Assembly: GCA_033980235.1 (NCBI GenBank)
Contig: CM067070.1
Location: forward strand, 6,477,544 to 6,541,543
From: Diadema setosum
Lineage: Eukaryota > Echinodermata > Echinoidea > Diadematoida > Diadematidae
DNA: 64,000 nt
Direction of reading: 5' to 3'
In this document: in pieces, positions 44,595-54,655 of the stretch
Position numbering within the stretch: position 1 is the first letter of the stretch
Layout of the letters: the number at the start of each line of letters is the position of its first letter
Position numbers and translations under genes: made by a program
Notes under the pieces: generated by a model
Database searches by the model: none
What the model was told of the DNA's origin: nothing
The model's input: only the letters and a program-made list of their open reading frames with translations

Positions 44595-45418
44595 CAATAT
44601 AACAGCAAGCAATAACTTACACATCTCACAGTGTCGGCCCGAGTACTGATCGGGGCAGTCGCATGTGTAGTTATCCATTGTCTCCAGACAATCACCCTTA
44701 TAGCAAGGATTCTCCAAGCAATCTGGAGCAGTTGAAGAAAGAGGGGAAAAGAATGCGGTCATCCGAATGACTGGAGAATCCTGATAATTTACGTAACAAA
44801 TTGAATTTGTGTAAACATCAAATTAACAAAGGGAAAAGCATTGCTGAAACGTACAGAATATTGTGTGTCCACTATAAAAAAAAAAATATATATATATATA
44901 AATTATATACATATATATATATATAAATTATATATAAATTATATATATATATATATATATATGATTTTCCTGTAAAAACAAGTTATGTTCAATCAATCTG
45001 ATTATTCTTGAAACTCCTGTCACTAGCTTTTTGACTCTTAGTCATATTTCCCTTTTGCTGTTTTTGTTTTTGTTTTTTGATTTTAAAAGAAAGACTGAAT
45101 AGGAAAAAATGTTCACACTCAGACATTCACTCACACACAAACAATATTTGGCGAAAAATTCTTGAAAAACAAAACAAAAGTCCTTACGCGGTATACGACA
45201 GACGATATGTTCATATTTAAAGTCAGCGGAGTCCGGCAGCTCATTTTCCATCAATAGGCTGAAGTTTGTGGTCATAGGCACAACTTTAGGCACGAGTTTG
45301 ATGTCGCGACCACCAAATGATATGACTCTACATGGATTTTGACGCTGGGATGGGTAACTCGCATTGTAATAGTCGTTGGTACAGAGTGATGCTGGCAAGG
45401 CCTGTCCTAGAAGTGCTT
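32098..45418 (-). CDS. Extracellular EGF-module protein gene, partial, unknown family
   Basis: Three minus-strand exons are joined by matching phase: 45188-45418, 44621-44722 and 32098-32297, all entered in phase 1; the first two also end in phase 1, the rule for shuffled extracellular modules. The first carries a Cys-containing region of no family I recognise, the second is a complete six-Cys EGF module, the third is Cys-rich and ends the protein. The order implies a secreted or cell-surface protein. No signal peptide exon was identified; the 5' end lies upstream of 45418 and may be outside the window. An 11.9-kb intron holding many MITEs separates the last two exons, and further exons inside it cannot be excluded, so joining the final exon to the EGF exon is an inference. 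Confidence 0.5.
32464..33020. mobile_element. MITE-F with ~200-bp terminal inverted repeats
   Basis: AAAGGGAACACAAACCCAAA begins at 32464. Its inverse, with TTTGGGTTTAAGTTCCTTT, ends at 33020. Long arms share AGTGAAAGTTTGAGGAAAAT and GGTTATGACGTATGAGTGGA with their complements. Transcribed through, it would fold into a long hairpin. Confidence 0.9.
33021..33713. other. Gene-free stretch
   Basis: No feature recognised. Confidence 0.5.
33714..34240. mobile_element. MITE-C copy 1, carrying a preserved unoccupied site
   Basis: TCATAAAGCTGTTCTTAAAG at the left end is inverted against CTTTCAAGAACAGCTTCATG at the right end, and the following ACGAACGACTTA/TAAGGCGTTCGT also pair. Positions 33835-34195 align with 52627-53940, but without the MITE-A and MITE-B found there; the junction words are ACCATTTGCAG (33850) and ATAAAATAGTG (34052). 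Confidence 0.8.
34241..34823. other. Gene-free stretch with (GA)n
   Basis: A (GA)n tract at 34461-34490 is the only clear feature. Confidence 0.5.
34826..35205 (-). repeat. Element G copy 1 (inverted relative to 43893-44266)
   Basis: It shares CATCTTACACAAAACCCCAT-type sequence, ATTCGATTTGCTTCAGTGGT, TAGAGGATGTCGGGAATCCC and ATGTTATATTTTAAAA with the 44-kb copy in opposite orientation. The element is itself a loose inverted repeat (AATCGAATGGGG and its complement at the two ends of the core). Confidence 0.88.
35245..35298. repeat. Perfect long hairpin GGGACATACTGCAGTATGTCCC
   Basis: GATTGTAATTTTTGTGGGAC and its complement meet at CTGCAG, giving about 26-bp arms with a single mismatch. It sits between element G and the TTGCAA-rich block. 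Confidence 0.9.
35338..35510. repeat. TTGCAATTAATTGCAA cluster, copy 1
   Basis: It opens with TAAGGGGGTGTTGCAAGAAA, followed by at least eight TTGCAA/ATTGCAAG words in both orientations, including AATTAATTGCAA palindromes. The copy at 43640-43880 ends with the same opening in reverse. Confidence 0.85.
35511..38012. other. Gene-poor region rich in TAGGCCT words
   Basis: TAGGCCT or AGGCCTA words recur from about 36060 to 36480. A donor-like AAACAGA|GTAAGTT at 35658 follows an unsupported open frame. A poly-G run is at 36918-36930. No gene is called. Confidence 0.45.
38013..38103 (+). CDS. Candidate internal exon, plus strand
   Basis: A good acceptor (TTTTATCTGTTCTATCAG) and a consensus donor (ACAGACA|GTAAGTG) bracket 91 bp with one usable frame: one base, then RERKKKRRKTMFLQDRDSHQ and HENSSQCTQT. 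Entry after two bases of a codon fits the phase of the exon at 23578-23668. The next exon would have to start in phase 0; the plausible acceptor at 38785 leads directly into a stop in that phase, so the gene model is not closed. Family unknown. Confidence 0.3.
38104..39303. other. Gene-free stretch or intron
   Basis: A 37-codon frame at 38793-38906 (MAAEGRQAQLDVKRR...) was considered and not accepted. Nothing else seen. Confidence 0.4.
39304..39350. repeat. Short hairpin AGGGAGGTGACTCACCTCCCT
   Basis: About 22-bp arms (TATGTATATAATGCAGGGAG and its near-complement) around CTC. It belongs to the same GGAGGT-type hairpin set as 5119-5156. Confidence 0.8.
39351..42126. other. Gene-free stretch
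   Basis: No exon, RNA gene or repeat family was recognised. A (GT)n tract occurs just inside the right edge near 41995-42022. Confidence 0.45.
42127..43330 (+). repeat. Tandem array, ~148-bp period, with an RFX X-box in each unit
   Basis: GTTACCATGGCAAC or a one-base variant occurs at 42127, 42260, 42409, 42553, 42703, 42849, 43011, 43159 and 43306. Two unit types alternate after the first: one continues CTTTCTCCGACAAACACA, the other CCTTGTCGGGTACAAACACA, giving a ~295-bp dimer. The unit at 42849 is a hybrid, switching type after CTTTCTCAACG. Shared words between motifs include TACACCAAATTTGAG and GAAAGTAGTTCACTCCA. The overlapping ORFs are by-products of the periodicity. Confidence 0.93.
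43331..43639. other. End of the tandem array and spacer
   Basis: A degenerate partial unit continues to about 43440. The rest shows nothing recognisable. Confidence 0.5.
43640..43883. repeat. TTGCAATTAATTGCAA cluster, copy 2
   Basis: At least ten TTGCAA-type words, ending with TTTCTTGCAACACCCCCTAA, the reverse of the opening at 35338. It adjoins element G copy 2, just as copy 1 adjoins element G copy 1, so the two repeats travel as one unit. Confidence 0.85.
43893..44266 (+). repeat. Element G copy 2
   Basis: Opposite-orientation partner of 34826-35205: AACATCTTAGCTCTATTTTG, CACTGAAGCAAATCGAATGG and AAAGATATCATTGCG are shared. It lies 8.7 kb away. Confidence 0.88.
44267..44534. repeat. Right-end fragment of MITE-A
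   Basis: Around 44340-44430 the words CCCTAACTTAAAATCCATAT and TTGCGACTTTTTGTTGGTTT resemble the 3' end of MITE-A, without a left end. Confidence 0.6.
44535..44594. repeat. (CA)n microsatellite
   Basis: About 25 CA units with small interruptions, just downstream (minus sense) of the EGF exon. Confidence 0.9.
44621..44722 (-). CDS. EGF module exon
   Basis: 102 bp, phase 1 to phase 1, with acceptor TTCAACTGCTCCAG and donor GATGT|GTAAGTT. The residues CLENPCYKGDCLETMDNYTC, then DCPDQYSGRHC, give the six-Cys EGF pattern C-x4-C-x4-C-x8-C-x-C-x8-C with the usual YSGxxC close. There is no calcium-binding consensus (DxxE at the start, N/D hydroxylation site). Confidence 0.92.
44886..44962. repeat. 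(TA)n microsatellite
   Basis: Alternating TA broken by AAATTA steps. Confidence 0.9.
45188..45418 (-). CDS. Extracellular-type exon upstream of the EGF exon
   Basis: 231 bp, phase 1 to phase 1; the donor is ATACCGC|GTAAGG. The acceptor is TTTTTTGAG before 45418; an alternative TTCTAG 12 bases later keeps the phase. The product includes ASLCTNDYYNASYPSQRQNP, CRVISFGGRDIKLVPKVVPM and FKYEHIVCRIP. Three Cys and two N-glycosylation sequons (NAS, NFS) suggest an extracellular location. I do not recognise the domain. Confidence 0.65.
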
Positions 45419-45752
45419 CTCAAAAAAAAAAAAAAAAAATGAAGAGATTTACAACTGCATACTCCCGTTAATGTCAAAGGGGTCTCATACATTTGGTTGG
45501 AACATTTTTATTTTTTTTTTTTTTGATAATGAGAAACCTCTTGTGAAATATGAAAGAAAATGTAGGCCTAATTTTGAGAGAGATTCTACTTCAACATGAT
45601 GACAATTAGTCTTGAAATGGCTGAGATATCCAAAATGAATCCCAATGAAAGGTGAGACTCACCTATCTTCTTCTCTGTATTCAGGATCATGTGCTTTACC
45701 TTGTGTTTGGATATCTTGGTCATTCCAAAACCGATTTTCACCCCCCCCCCCA

Positions 45753-45801
<49 letters not shown>

Positions 45802-46889
45802 TCTGAATTTTTCTTAGAATGGTATACTCTTTATCATTTCATACGTGATTTATTGGCATCTCGCCAAAAGTTAAAATCTCAGCCCTTATCTCCACAAATA
45901 CTTTATCATGCCTCCAAAGTTTCATAGATTCAATCGCAGTTAAACCAAAGCGAAAACAAGACCGAACGAATTCTTTTTTTTTATTCGTGAAGAGAGTGCA
46001 GTAATTTTCCCCATCTTTCTCATTGATTAAAGCAGTACACAGAATCTGAATTGTTATGAACACCAAAAAAAAAAAAAAAAAAAAAAAAGAAATATAGTCC
46101 AGGATTTGAATCTATGTGTCCTTCCATTTACTTGTTCACGCCAGCAAGCCAAAACAATAGTTTAAATAAATACACGCAGGTTTTACCTCCTTTTTACACC
46201 CTCGTGGTTTTATCTATAATTCATTTAACTCCAGGAAGACGACTTATTAGGATAATCGTTGCATAACACTTCCTTCTGCGTCAATTGCCATGAAATGCCA
46301 CCATGAAATATTCTGCATCCTATGAAAGCCAAGCATAATAATAACCCTATATTCTTTTTAATCCTCACATCAAATTAAAAATTTAAATCTATCACAGTCG
46401 TAGCCCTAAATAATACATATCCTTGGGGAACAATAGAGGAGCAAATGCTGTGTTATACAAAGAAGAGTGAAAGGAAAAAAACTTCTTATCTTGTAAATTA
46501 ATTTCAATGGTGATTAATCATGAACTTCAATTAGCGTTTGAATAAAAAGTCAATTTAAATGCAAAGTTTAACCATGGCTTTGATATTGTAACGAGCATAG
46601 CGAAACGAAATTGTGACACTTCACCTCGCTTTTGTTTCTGTTTTCGATATCACAAGCTTACACCAGCCTAGAACATTTAGAATGAGACATCATGTTGTTT
46701 TACTATGGAAGGTCCCCTATCCATATTCAGTCTTCTTCCATCATTGACTTTTTTCAAAAGTTAACTAAAAAAGCAACAAGGTTCAAGGTTCATCAATAAG
46801 ACTTAGTATGTACTGATTATGTAACATGTAATTCATAAAATGAAATAATGATGAAGATGATGATAGTAGAGGTAATTGTGGTAGTCGTA
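45419..46889. other. Gene-free stretch
   Basis: It contains poly-A/T runs, a (CAAAA)n tract near 45757-45799 and a poly-A run at 46063-46088. I found no further exon of the EGF gene here. Confidence 0.45.
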
Positions 46890-47076
<187 letters not shown>

Positions 47077-47749
47077 ATTTGTGACCGTGCATCACATAAC
47101 CAACAAAAAATCGCATCCCTTGATTTTATGTGAGGACTCAAAAAAGGTGAAACGATTGAACCAAGTCAATCTTGAGTTTTTCATATTTTCTGAAAGAGCC
47201 ATTCTTCATCTATATGATACCTGAGTCTGGGATCATAAAAATAATGGAAAAAGTGTTTTCAGCAATTTTCTACAACCTTTTTTTTTTTCTTTTTGGAGAG
47301 AAGTGACATCAAGTATGTCTTTGAGGCAAACTTTTTTTCTTGAAAATCCTTTGCACACTTTCAACTCTAATATGTTTATAATGGATAATAATGAACAGTA
47401 TGTGTTAAGAGAGCATGGTCAATTTCAGCTTAATAAGATAATCCCTTCATTGTCGTTGCTCCAGTGGTTTACATCCTGTTTCCTGTCCTATTAAAAGCAC
47501 CGCGAGCACGGGTTGGTAAAGATTAAGCGCTTGAATAGACCTTGTATTTCACAGCCGCTTTTCTCGGTTCATACGCCCTGTGTGCTTTCTTTACAATATT
47601 GAGATAGGTTAGGTGAGTCCACTTGATTTGAATTTTACTAGTTCATCATTTTAAAGCTTAGAGTCTGCTCTTCCATTACAGGGACAGCCCTTAAGTGAAA
47701 ATCTATGTCTGGTGATTATTTGTTGGTTTTATGATGCAGGGTCAAATTG
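47077..47749. mobile_element. MITE-A copy 4
   Basis: GTGACCGTGCATCACATAAC starts at 47081; the right end TTGGTTTTATGATGCAGGGT ends near 47745. The flanks are ATTT and ATTG, an imperfect duplication. The interior carries the family words AAGCGCTTGAATAGAC and ATTTCAGCTTAATAAGATAA. Confidence 0.85.
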
Positions 47750-47755
47750 ATTATT

Positions 47756-47780
47756 GTCATTGTTATTATCATTATCATTA

Positions 47781-47829
<49 letters not shown>

Positions 47830-47880
47830 CATCATCATTTTTATTATAATTATCATTATTAACACCATTATTATTACTAG
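47756..47880. repeat. (TTA)n microsatellite
   Basis: About 120 bp of TTA/TCA units right after MITE-A copy 4. Confidence 0.93.
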
Positions 47881-49605
47881 AGGGTTTCCGGGCAAATTTC
47901 GCACTTTTATTCAGTCCAGTTGATAAAGGGGTTTATCCAATTTAGCGAAAACCTTCGTTACCACACAACTTGCCATTCAAAATTGAAGCTTGTGTATTTC
48001 ATTAGGCATTTCGATCAGTAGAATTTGCACATGTTGCTTTGGAATTCGTAAAAAGGGTATTCAAGTAGGCACGTACTCTATGTTCATTCAAATTTGCCAT
48101 CACTGGCTAAAAACGCGTACTAGTATTTTAGTCATTCAATTTTGCGAATGGGCAGTCAAATTCCGAACATATTCCTTCAAATTTATGTGATGTTATTTCT
48201 TTTTTGAAAAGGCGAAAACATTAGGTATATTTTTTCTAAAATGTGACTTTTTGTTTCATGTACACACTGTTAAGAAGGAAAATCTATATCCACATATATT
48301 TTTACCCTGTAAAACTCGAGTTCGTTCTGTTCACAACAACCTTTTTTTCTTTCAAACATGTCATTATTATAAGCTTGTACTAGTACTAAAAATTAACTTT
48401 ATCTTCTTATGCAGTCATGACAGCAAAAGGTAGATAAAGTCGTACATCTCAGAATTACTAAACATTTCAAAACCTTGACTGACTATGTAGAACTGGCCGA
48501 CAGACTCGGAATAACAATCTCGACGACCAGAGAAAATGTGCCCACGTGCATTATCTTCGGACTGAGAGACTAAAATCACATTGAAAAAGCTGTCGCCAAA
48601 ATCTCTAAAATGAATACGAGAATATTAAATGATGATATTCACAAAACAGTAACTGTGATGAAAGAAAAAAAAAGGACAGAAACATAAAGATGTCTGCTGA
48701 ATTGACCGAAAAACTTGTTAAACTTCATGCTCATCAATTGATTTCAATGAATGGGTGCGCACATATAGGCCTTCACATAGGTCCCAATATACATGATCGT
48801 ATGACTAAATTGAATGAACGAATAGCGAAATGGTGGTTGTCCTACGAATTTCAGTTGAAAATGTGTTGATTAGAATGAGGTTTAAGTTAATTCGAATGCT
48901 CCAAAATGAACTTGAATGAAGAGATCTTAAAATTGAAGTATGGGAAATGTTATCTTGACGAAATTTTTCTAAACTGAAGACAGCAATAAGGGATTGGACT
49001 GAAAGAGACGCAAATTGGCCGGGAAAACCTATAACACTATTTTTCTTCTTTTTCTTCTTCTTCTTCTTATTATTATTATTATCATTATTATTATTATTAT
49101 TACTACTACTACTCCTATATTATCATCGTCACTATGTTTTCTATTATCAACATCAATGTAATAACTACTATTTCTAAACTAAAACCTACACATACATTCC
49201 AAACTTCAGCATGTTAGTTATTTTACCGGTTGAAACTCTGAATCATGATGTTTGTTTTCGTCGAGAAAGTGAAATGAGTATCGTGCCAGGGAAACTGTTG
49301 GATAGGTCCACCTGAGAACAGTGAAATTATCTGCATAGTCGAGTATAATGGACAGAATTCATTTTTGAATTATCATTATTCTTCTCCTAATCTCACTTAT
49401 CCATTTTTTTCTTGTTTCATGCAAGGGATTATCTACCCACCTAAAGCCACAGTTGCACACGAAGCCAAGGCAAACATTTTGCCCAAGTTGACAAGCCATG
49501 ATGCCTGGAAAAAGAAACGACAAAATGATATGAAGAAATGCGTGTGTATTAGTAAACAGAAGAGTAACAAAGTACTTTAAATAGTTTAAGAAAACTTGGC
49601 GTAAT
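47881..49605. repeat. ATTCAAATT-rich region, otherwise gene-free
   Basis: At 47970-48190 words such as ATTCAAATTTG, GGAATTCGTA and GTCATTCAATTTTGCGAA recur every 20-40 bp. Similar words recur at 48800-48930. A (TTC)n/(TTA)n tract lies at 49043-49115. No gene. Confidence 0.5.
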
Positions 49606-49860
49606 ATATGAAGAGTTTGTTCGCAAAAACCGATAAGTCCATTTTTGAAGATTTTGAAGTACGGTCTCTGTCATAAAGTACAAAATAATACCTTTTAAAT
49701 GACATATCGGTAACTACATATAAAGGTACATTTTTAAAGTTGTGGTCAAAAGAAGCAAAATTTTTCTTATCATTCTCTTTATTTTTCTTGACCATTAATC
49801 GCAAATATCTCCATTTGGTAAATATGGACTTATCGGTTTTTGCAAACAAACTCTTCATAT
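49606..49860. mobile_element. MITE-B copy 2 (inverted)
   Basis: The element is 49610-49856, 247 bp, with perfect 33-bp inverted ends and ATAT on each side. Its interior runs opposite to copies 1 and 3. Confidence 0.92.
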
Positions 49861-50480
49861 ACAACCTGAATTCATTACGTCTTTTAAAGAACATAAGCTG
49901 CGTTCAGACGGAGGCAGTAAAAGGTCGGAGTAACTTCGGAGGAAGGGTCGGAGGAAGCTTGGTCGGAGGAAGGTTGGAGGAAGGGTCGGAGTGGTGCCCG
50001 TCTGAGCAAGGTCATTGTAATTTCCTCCGGTCGGAGGAACTTACTACGACATCTTCCTCCGTCTAAGATACTCCTGAGTTTTCTCAGGAATATCTCGCTA
50101 CCACGACCAGCCGGTCGGAGTAAATTGCCCGTGCGGACAGGCACTCGGAGAATCTATAACCTTACAAACCTCACACGACTTAGGTAAAACCTCCTGAGTC
50201 AAATGCGAGTACACGTGCACGTGCAGTACAATGTTCTAACCTAGTCGATCGCGACGGAGAAGCTAGCGCTCAGAAATTCTCATCCACAAAAATGGAGAAG
50301 ATAAATGCCACTGGTTAAAAAAAAAGAAAAAAAAAGTTATGGCGTGACGTGAGCGGCGCTACCACCTCCAGAAGTAACACCGACCCTCCAAGGTGATGCC
50401 CACGAAGGCCGTGGTAAATTGGTCCGAGTTTCTTCCCACGACCGTCGTGTGGACACAGGGTCGTAGTAAGATAAGCATAA
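49861..50480. repeat. GGAGGAAGGTCGG minisatellite region
   Basis: 49930-50060 has at least six GTCGGAGGAAG-type words with a 12-16 bp spacing, followed by the same words in reverse (TTCCTCCGGTCGG, CTTCCTCCGTC). It begins with CTGCGTTCAGACGGAGG. Locally much more GC-rich than the surroundings; probably the interior of a foldback element whose right end I could not fix. Confidence 0.6.
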
Positions 50481-51502
50481 ATGTGAATTCTAATTGCTGC
50501 CCCATAAAATTTTACTTCGACTAGAAATACGTCTGAACATGGATAATGTGATGCCCATTGCCAAACTGAGACATTATGTAAAAAAAAAAATAATAATAAT
50601 AGTAGCATTACAATGATACATAATAATTACAGTCTGATTCCATATCTCCAGAATTCCTAAAAACATTTTTTTTTTCAATAAACTAAGCTATTGATGTCAA
50701 TCCACTTTTTGTTTTGTTCTCACACAGAGGGATTACACCAAACTGTACCCACTTTGATCATTACTAAAATTTCACGCGTTGGGAGTGAATAACAGGTAGC
50801 TCGTCTGTATCGGACCTATTACGGCCGAGATAATGGCATAAAGATTCAAAGGTTTAGGGCACATATTGGTAAATCCAATTCTTGGGAAAGGTTGTGATGG
50901 TATACAGTTATCGCGTTCTAGAATCGCATAGTAGACCTTTTTCAGGACCAGCCATATTTCGGTGATTGCTCTTGAGGATTTCATTCTAATGATATTGCTG
51001 AAACTACTGGATTTGATGTACAGCGTACATGAGAAAGCTTTATGATAACAAACTTATTGTGAATATTAGGTTAATTCGAAAGCTCTCATAGTTACAATTC
51101 GTTTCTCGAAATGTCCGTTGGTACGCATCTTGGTTATTTTTTTTTTTTCTTTTTTGTTTCGGCTTAAATGAATATCAGAACAATGAACCTCATTTCCTTC
51201 TCATTTTTTTTTTCGAATTAACTAACATCCGCCGTATAATAATTTGTATCTGCATGAAAACTCACTTATTAACTCATCACTATAAACACATGCTTAGAAA
51301 GCTGTGCAACATGTTGTAATTTCAGTTATGCGAGTCTTAATTGTGAAGGTGAAACAAAATCGTCACTTCTCGTTGATTGTTGTGTAGCCGCTGCCATGGC
51401 AACTGCTTTAACAGCAAGACCCAATCGAATAAAAGTGTTTTTTTTTTTTTTTTTCAAAGCGGACTGGATGTCCCCGAAACTGTTTCTTTGTACGGTAGTA
51501 TC
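50481..51502. other. Gene-free stretch with one unassigned minus frame
   Basis: The minus frame at 50772-50984 (AITEIWLVLKKVYY..., PKPLNLYAIISA) has a protein-like composition and an upstream TTTCAG, but no domain is recognised and no donor is certain. A poly-T run is at 51438-51455. Confidence 0.35.
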
Positions 51503-51672
51503 TAGTCTGGCTTCCAGACCCTCTGCTTGTAGTATTTTGCTATACAGGTTATCGACGGCCTTAACGTCGAAAACTGGAGTAGTTCAAGTGAATTTGTACT
51601 GCATGTTCTCTGCAAAGGCGGCGACCTTGTCGCCGAGGAGTCCAGTTTCCTAAGGGTCTGGAAACAAGACTA
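51503..51672. mobile_element. MITE-D copy 2
   Basis: TAGTCTGGCTTCCAGACCCT is inverted against AGGGTCTGGAAACAAGACTA. It matches the element nested at 13027-13213. Confidence 0.85.
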
Positions 51673-52419
51673 GGTAGTCTCGTACTAATAAAAGTGTTCA
51701 AACGTAATAGCTTGTTTCCAAACGATGCTGCCGTTCTCATAGCCTAGATACATTGGTGGAAGGTTTATATTGTTATCAAGCGTTCATGCACTTTACATGC
51801 CATTTTCATAATTATTTTGATCATGCTTCAGAGGATAAACGAAAGTCACTTTCTAAAATTATCATACGAAGGGTTCCCCCCCCCCCCCTTCAAAGCGCCT
51901 CTCTTTTGTTTTTCACTTGTGGAAATATCACGTGCCAATTTTATGCGAGCAGATCCAGCTCTAATTGCCATTCCCTCCAGAATTAATATGTTTAATGTGC
52001 TGGGTCTAGTTTTATCCAATTCGATATTCAACAGAGGTAGCTAAAATTCGCATTAACCATTGCAGTCCATAATCCTGCTGGAGAAGTTACCCTTTTTCAA
52101 GGTCCCTGCCCCCCCCCCCCCCCCCCACGGCTCCCCAACATCCAGCAATGACAGTCGTGAGCGAAGGGCTGTATAGACAGTGAGTTAGGACTTAGGGCCT
52201 TCTTTGGTCTGCGATCATAGATATTCTCCTTAAGATCAGGAGAAAGCCTTGTCCGGCATCACTCTTTAGCCACTGTGTTTTCATTCTGAATGATAAAATT
52301 GTTCGACATACCCATCAACACATTGGTTTGCAGGCACAAACCCTTGATGATCATAAAGGAGTCTGCGCCAAGAATATAACATGCAACAGTGGCACAATTT
52401 GGGACAGTGAAAGGCCCTG
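51673..52419. other. Gene-free stretch
   Basis: Poly-C runs at about 51876-51888 and 52109-52126; no gene seen. Confidence 0.5.
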
Positions 52420-52503
52420 TTTTATGAAGAGTTAAAATTGATTATAATGTTGATTTCTATCATAAGTCTATGACAACCTGTGTGTTAAGGAAATTTAACA
52501 TCG

Positions 52504-52550
<47 letters not shown>

Positions 52551-52639
52551 TTTTATTTATTTTTTTTTTTTGATGAAACAGGGCACTGGTTGTGAATGTA
52601 GTAGTATTGGCCCAGACTCCTTTAAAGGCATAAGTTACT

Positions 52640-53341
52640 ATTTGTGACCGTGCACCTCAAAACGAACATAAATTCGCACACACTGATTTTGCGTGAGGAC
52701 TGAAAATAAGTGAAATGGGTCAACCTAGCCAAACTTGACTTTTTCATAATTTTCTGAAAGAACGGGCCTTCTTTTACATTATGCTAAACTTTGGTATCAT
52801 AAAACGGGCAGAAAAGTGTGTATTTTTTTTTTAGCAGTTTATCTCGAACATTTTTGGTAGAATAGTGTGATTATGTGTGTCTTTAGAATCCCTTTTTCAT
52901 TTCTGAAAAACCATGTCCACAGTCATCACTTTCAACTCTAAAAACTTTTGAAAGGATAGGGCTACTGCTTTGAAAGTTGGGATTAATTATGAAAGGAATG
53001 TGTTAATGAGGCATGCTCAATTTCAGTTTAATCTGGTAATCCCTTCATTGTTGTTACTCTGGTGGTTTACTTCCTGTTTTTGTCCCATTCATCGCACAGC
53101 CAGCACGGTTTGGTAAAGATCAAGCGCTTGAATAGACACTGTACTTCAGAGCCTCTTTCCTCAGTTCACACTTTTCCTGAGTTTGTGCTTTCTTTTCAAT
53201 ATTTAGATAGGTTAGGAGAGTCCATTTGATTTGAGTTATACATCATTTTAAAGCTTAAAATCTGCTTTTTCATAATATGGTCTTAACTAAAAATTCATTT
53301 CTGGCGACTTTTTGTTTGTTTTGAGGTGCAGAGTCACATTT
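52640..53341. mobile_element. MITE-A copy 3, nested
   Basis: The element is 52644-53337. ATTT at 52640-52643 is repeated at 53338-53341. The related empty site at 33850 has a single ATTT. The right end reads GCGACTTTTTGTTTGTTTTG. Confidence 0.93.
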
Positions 53342-53532
53342 GCAGATGAAACAAAACCCAGCATTAGTGCTTCAAAAATAGTTCTAAAATGTGAGTTAGG
53401 GATAGAAATAAGCAATGTAAAGAATGAACCATTTAAATTGATTGTAAGTAGTTAAATATGCAAAGAGTGAACAATAGTTACAATAAAAATGTTTCAAGAC
53501 TAAGCCGTCTATAGTTATGGTTTAACGAGAAT

Positions 53533-53786
53533 AAATGAAGAGTTTGTTTGCAAAAACTGATAAGTCCATATTTGCCAAATGGAGATATTTGCGATTAAAG
53601 GTCAAGAAAAATAAAGAGAATAATAAGAAAAGTTTTGCTGTTTTGACCATAACTTCAAAGATATACCTTTATATGTAGTGACCAATATATCATTTGAAAG
53701 GTATTATTTTGTACTTTATGACAGAGACCATAATTCAAAATTTTCAAAAATGGACTCATCGGTTTTTGCAAACAAACTCTTCAAAT
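53533..53786. mobile_element. MITE-B copy 3, nested
   Basis: The element is 53537-53782, flanked by AAAT on both sides. The related locus at 34052 has AAAAT without the element. Confidence 0.93.
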
Positions 53787-53950
53787 AGTGATAACTCCAT
53801 ATATCTTAGGCTTTATTGCCAAAAATCTATTTTTTTTTAATGGTAGGATGTTTTGTGATACAACTGACCTACACATATACATTAAAAGTGATATCTTAAA
53901 CAGTTCTGTTTTAAGGCACTGCTCCCAAAGGTAAAACATGACCTATGAGA

Positions 53951-54199
53951 CGAACAAGGGTTTGTACCTGTAAACTACCGACACACAGTAAGTGCGAGTC
54001 GTGAATGGATGGGCTTGTGCTAAAGGCACCCCTGCTGGTAGCAAGATTTTGTGATTCAAAACCTTAATTTGACGTTGACATCTGTGTTAGGCTCTTAAAA
54101 GAGAACAGGAAACCGAGTTCAAAGATGATTTAATTTAAAGTTTACTGATCTATTTTTAGTTGAATTTAAATACATTTTAAATAATGATTTAATTTAAAG
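53951..54199. other. Spacer
   Basis: GATTTAATTTAAAGTTTACT occurs twice (54126, 54185). Otherwise featureless. Confidence 0.5.
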
Positions 54200-54655
54200 T
54201 TTACTGTCCAACAGATTTGGAATGTATACTGATTGGAAGAAAGCGTCTTCCCCTACTTTTTTCTTCTTCTATATCTGTTCTAATATTCGGCAAAGGGAAC
54301 AATGCAAAACGTGATATGTTTTTTTTTTTTCCTGCAATCTTTGACTACTATACCGAGATACAGGACTAGATAGTTTGTACTCTGTTTCGACTGAAACTTA
54401 ACCTCTGACTTCGTAATACGTTCATGGATTGTGATTGAATAGTAACAATTCAATTTACTGTCCAACAGATTTGGTCTGTATACTGGTAGGTAGAAAGCGT
54501 CTTCCTCAACTTTTTTTTTCCATATCTGTTCCAACACTCGGCAATTGGAAAAAAAAAATCCAAACGTGATATGCTTTCTTTTGCAATCTTTGATTACTAT
54601 ATCCGACACGAAATAGTCTGTACTGCGTTACGACTGAAACTATAACCTGTTGTTT
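54200..54655. repeat. 254-bp tandem duplication
   Basis: TTTACTGTCCAACAGATTTG occurs at 54200 and 54454, followed in both by GAAAGCGTCTTCC, ATATCTGTTC, CAAACGTGATATGCT-type and GCAATCTTTGA words. The units have diverged by point changes and indels. Confidence 0.88.

Larger units (their letters stand above)
52420..53950. mobile_element. MITE-C copy 2, invaded by MITE-A and MITE-B
   Basis: Outside the two insertions, the sequence (GGCATAAGTTACTATT, TTTGCAGATGAAACAAAACC, ATGTGAGTTAGGGATAGAAA, CAACTGACCTACAC) aligns with 33835-34195. A (TA)n tract at 52507-52545 is a further difference. The left end is weaker than in copy 1 and the right end is not well kept. Confidence 0.7.

Noticed and set aside
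51396..51440. Start codon with an ideal context (GCCGCTGCCATGG) opening MATALTARPNRIKV
   Set aside because: The frame runs into a poly-T run and a MITE, with no convincing donor.
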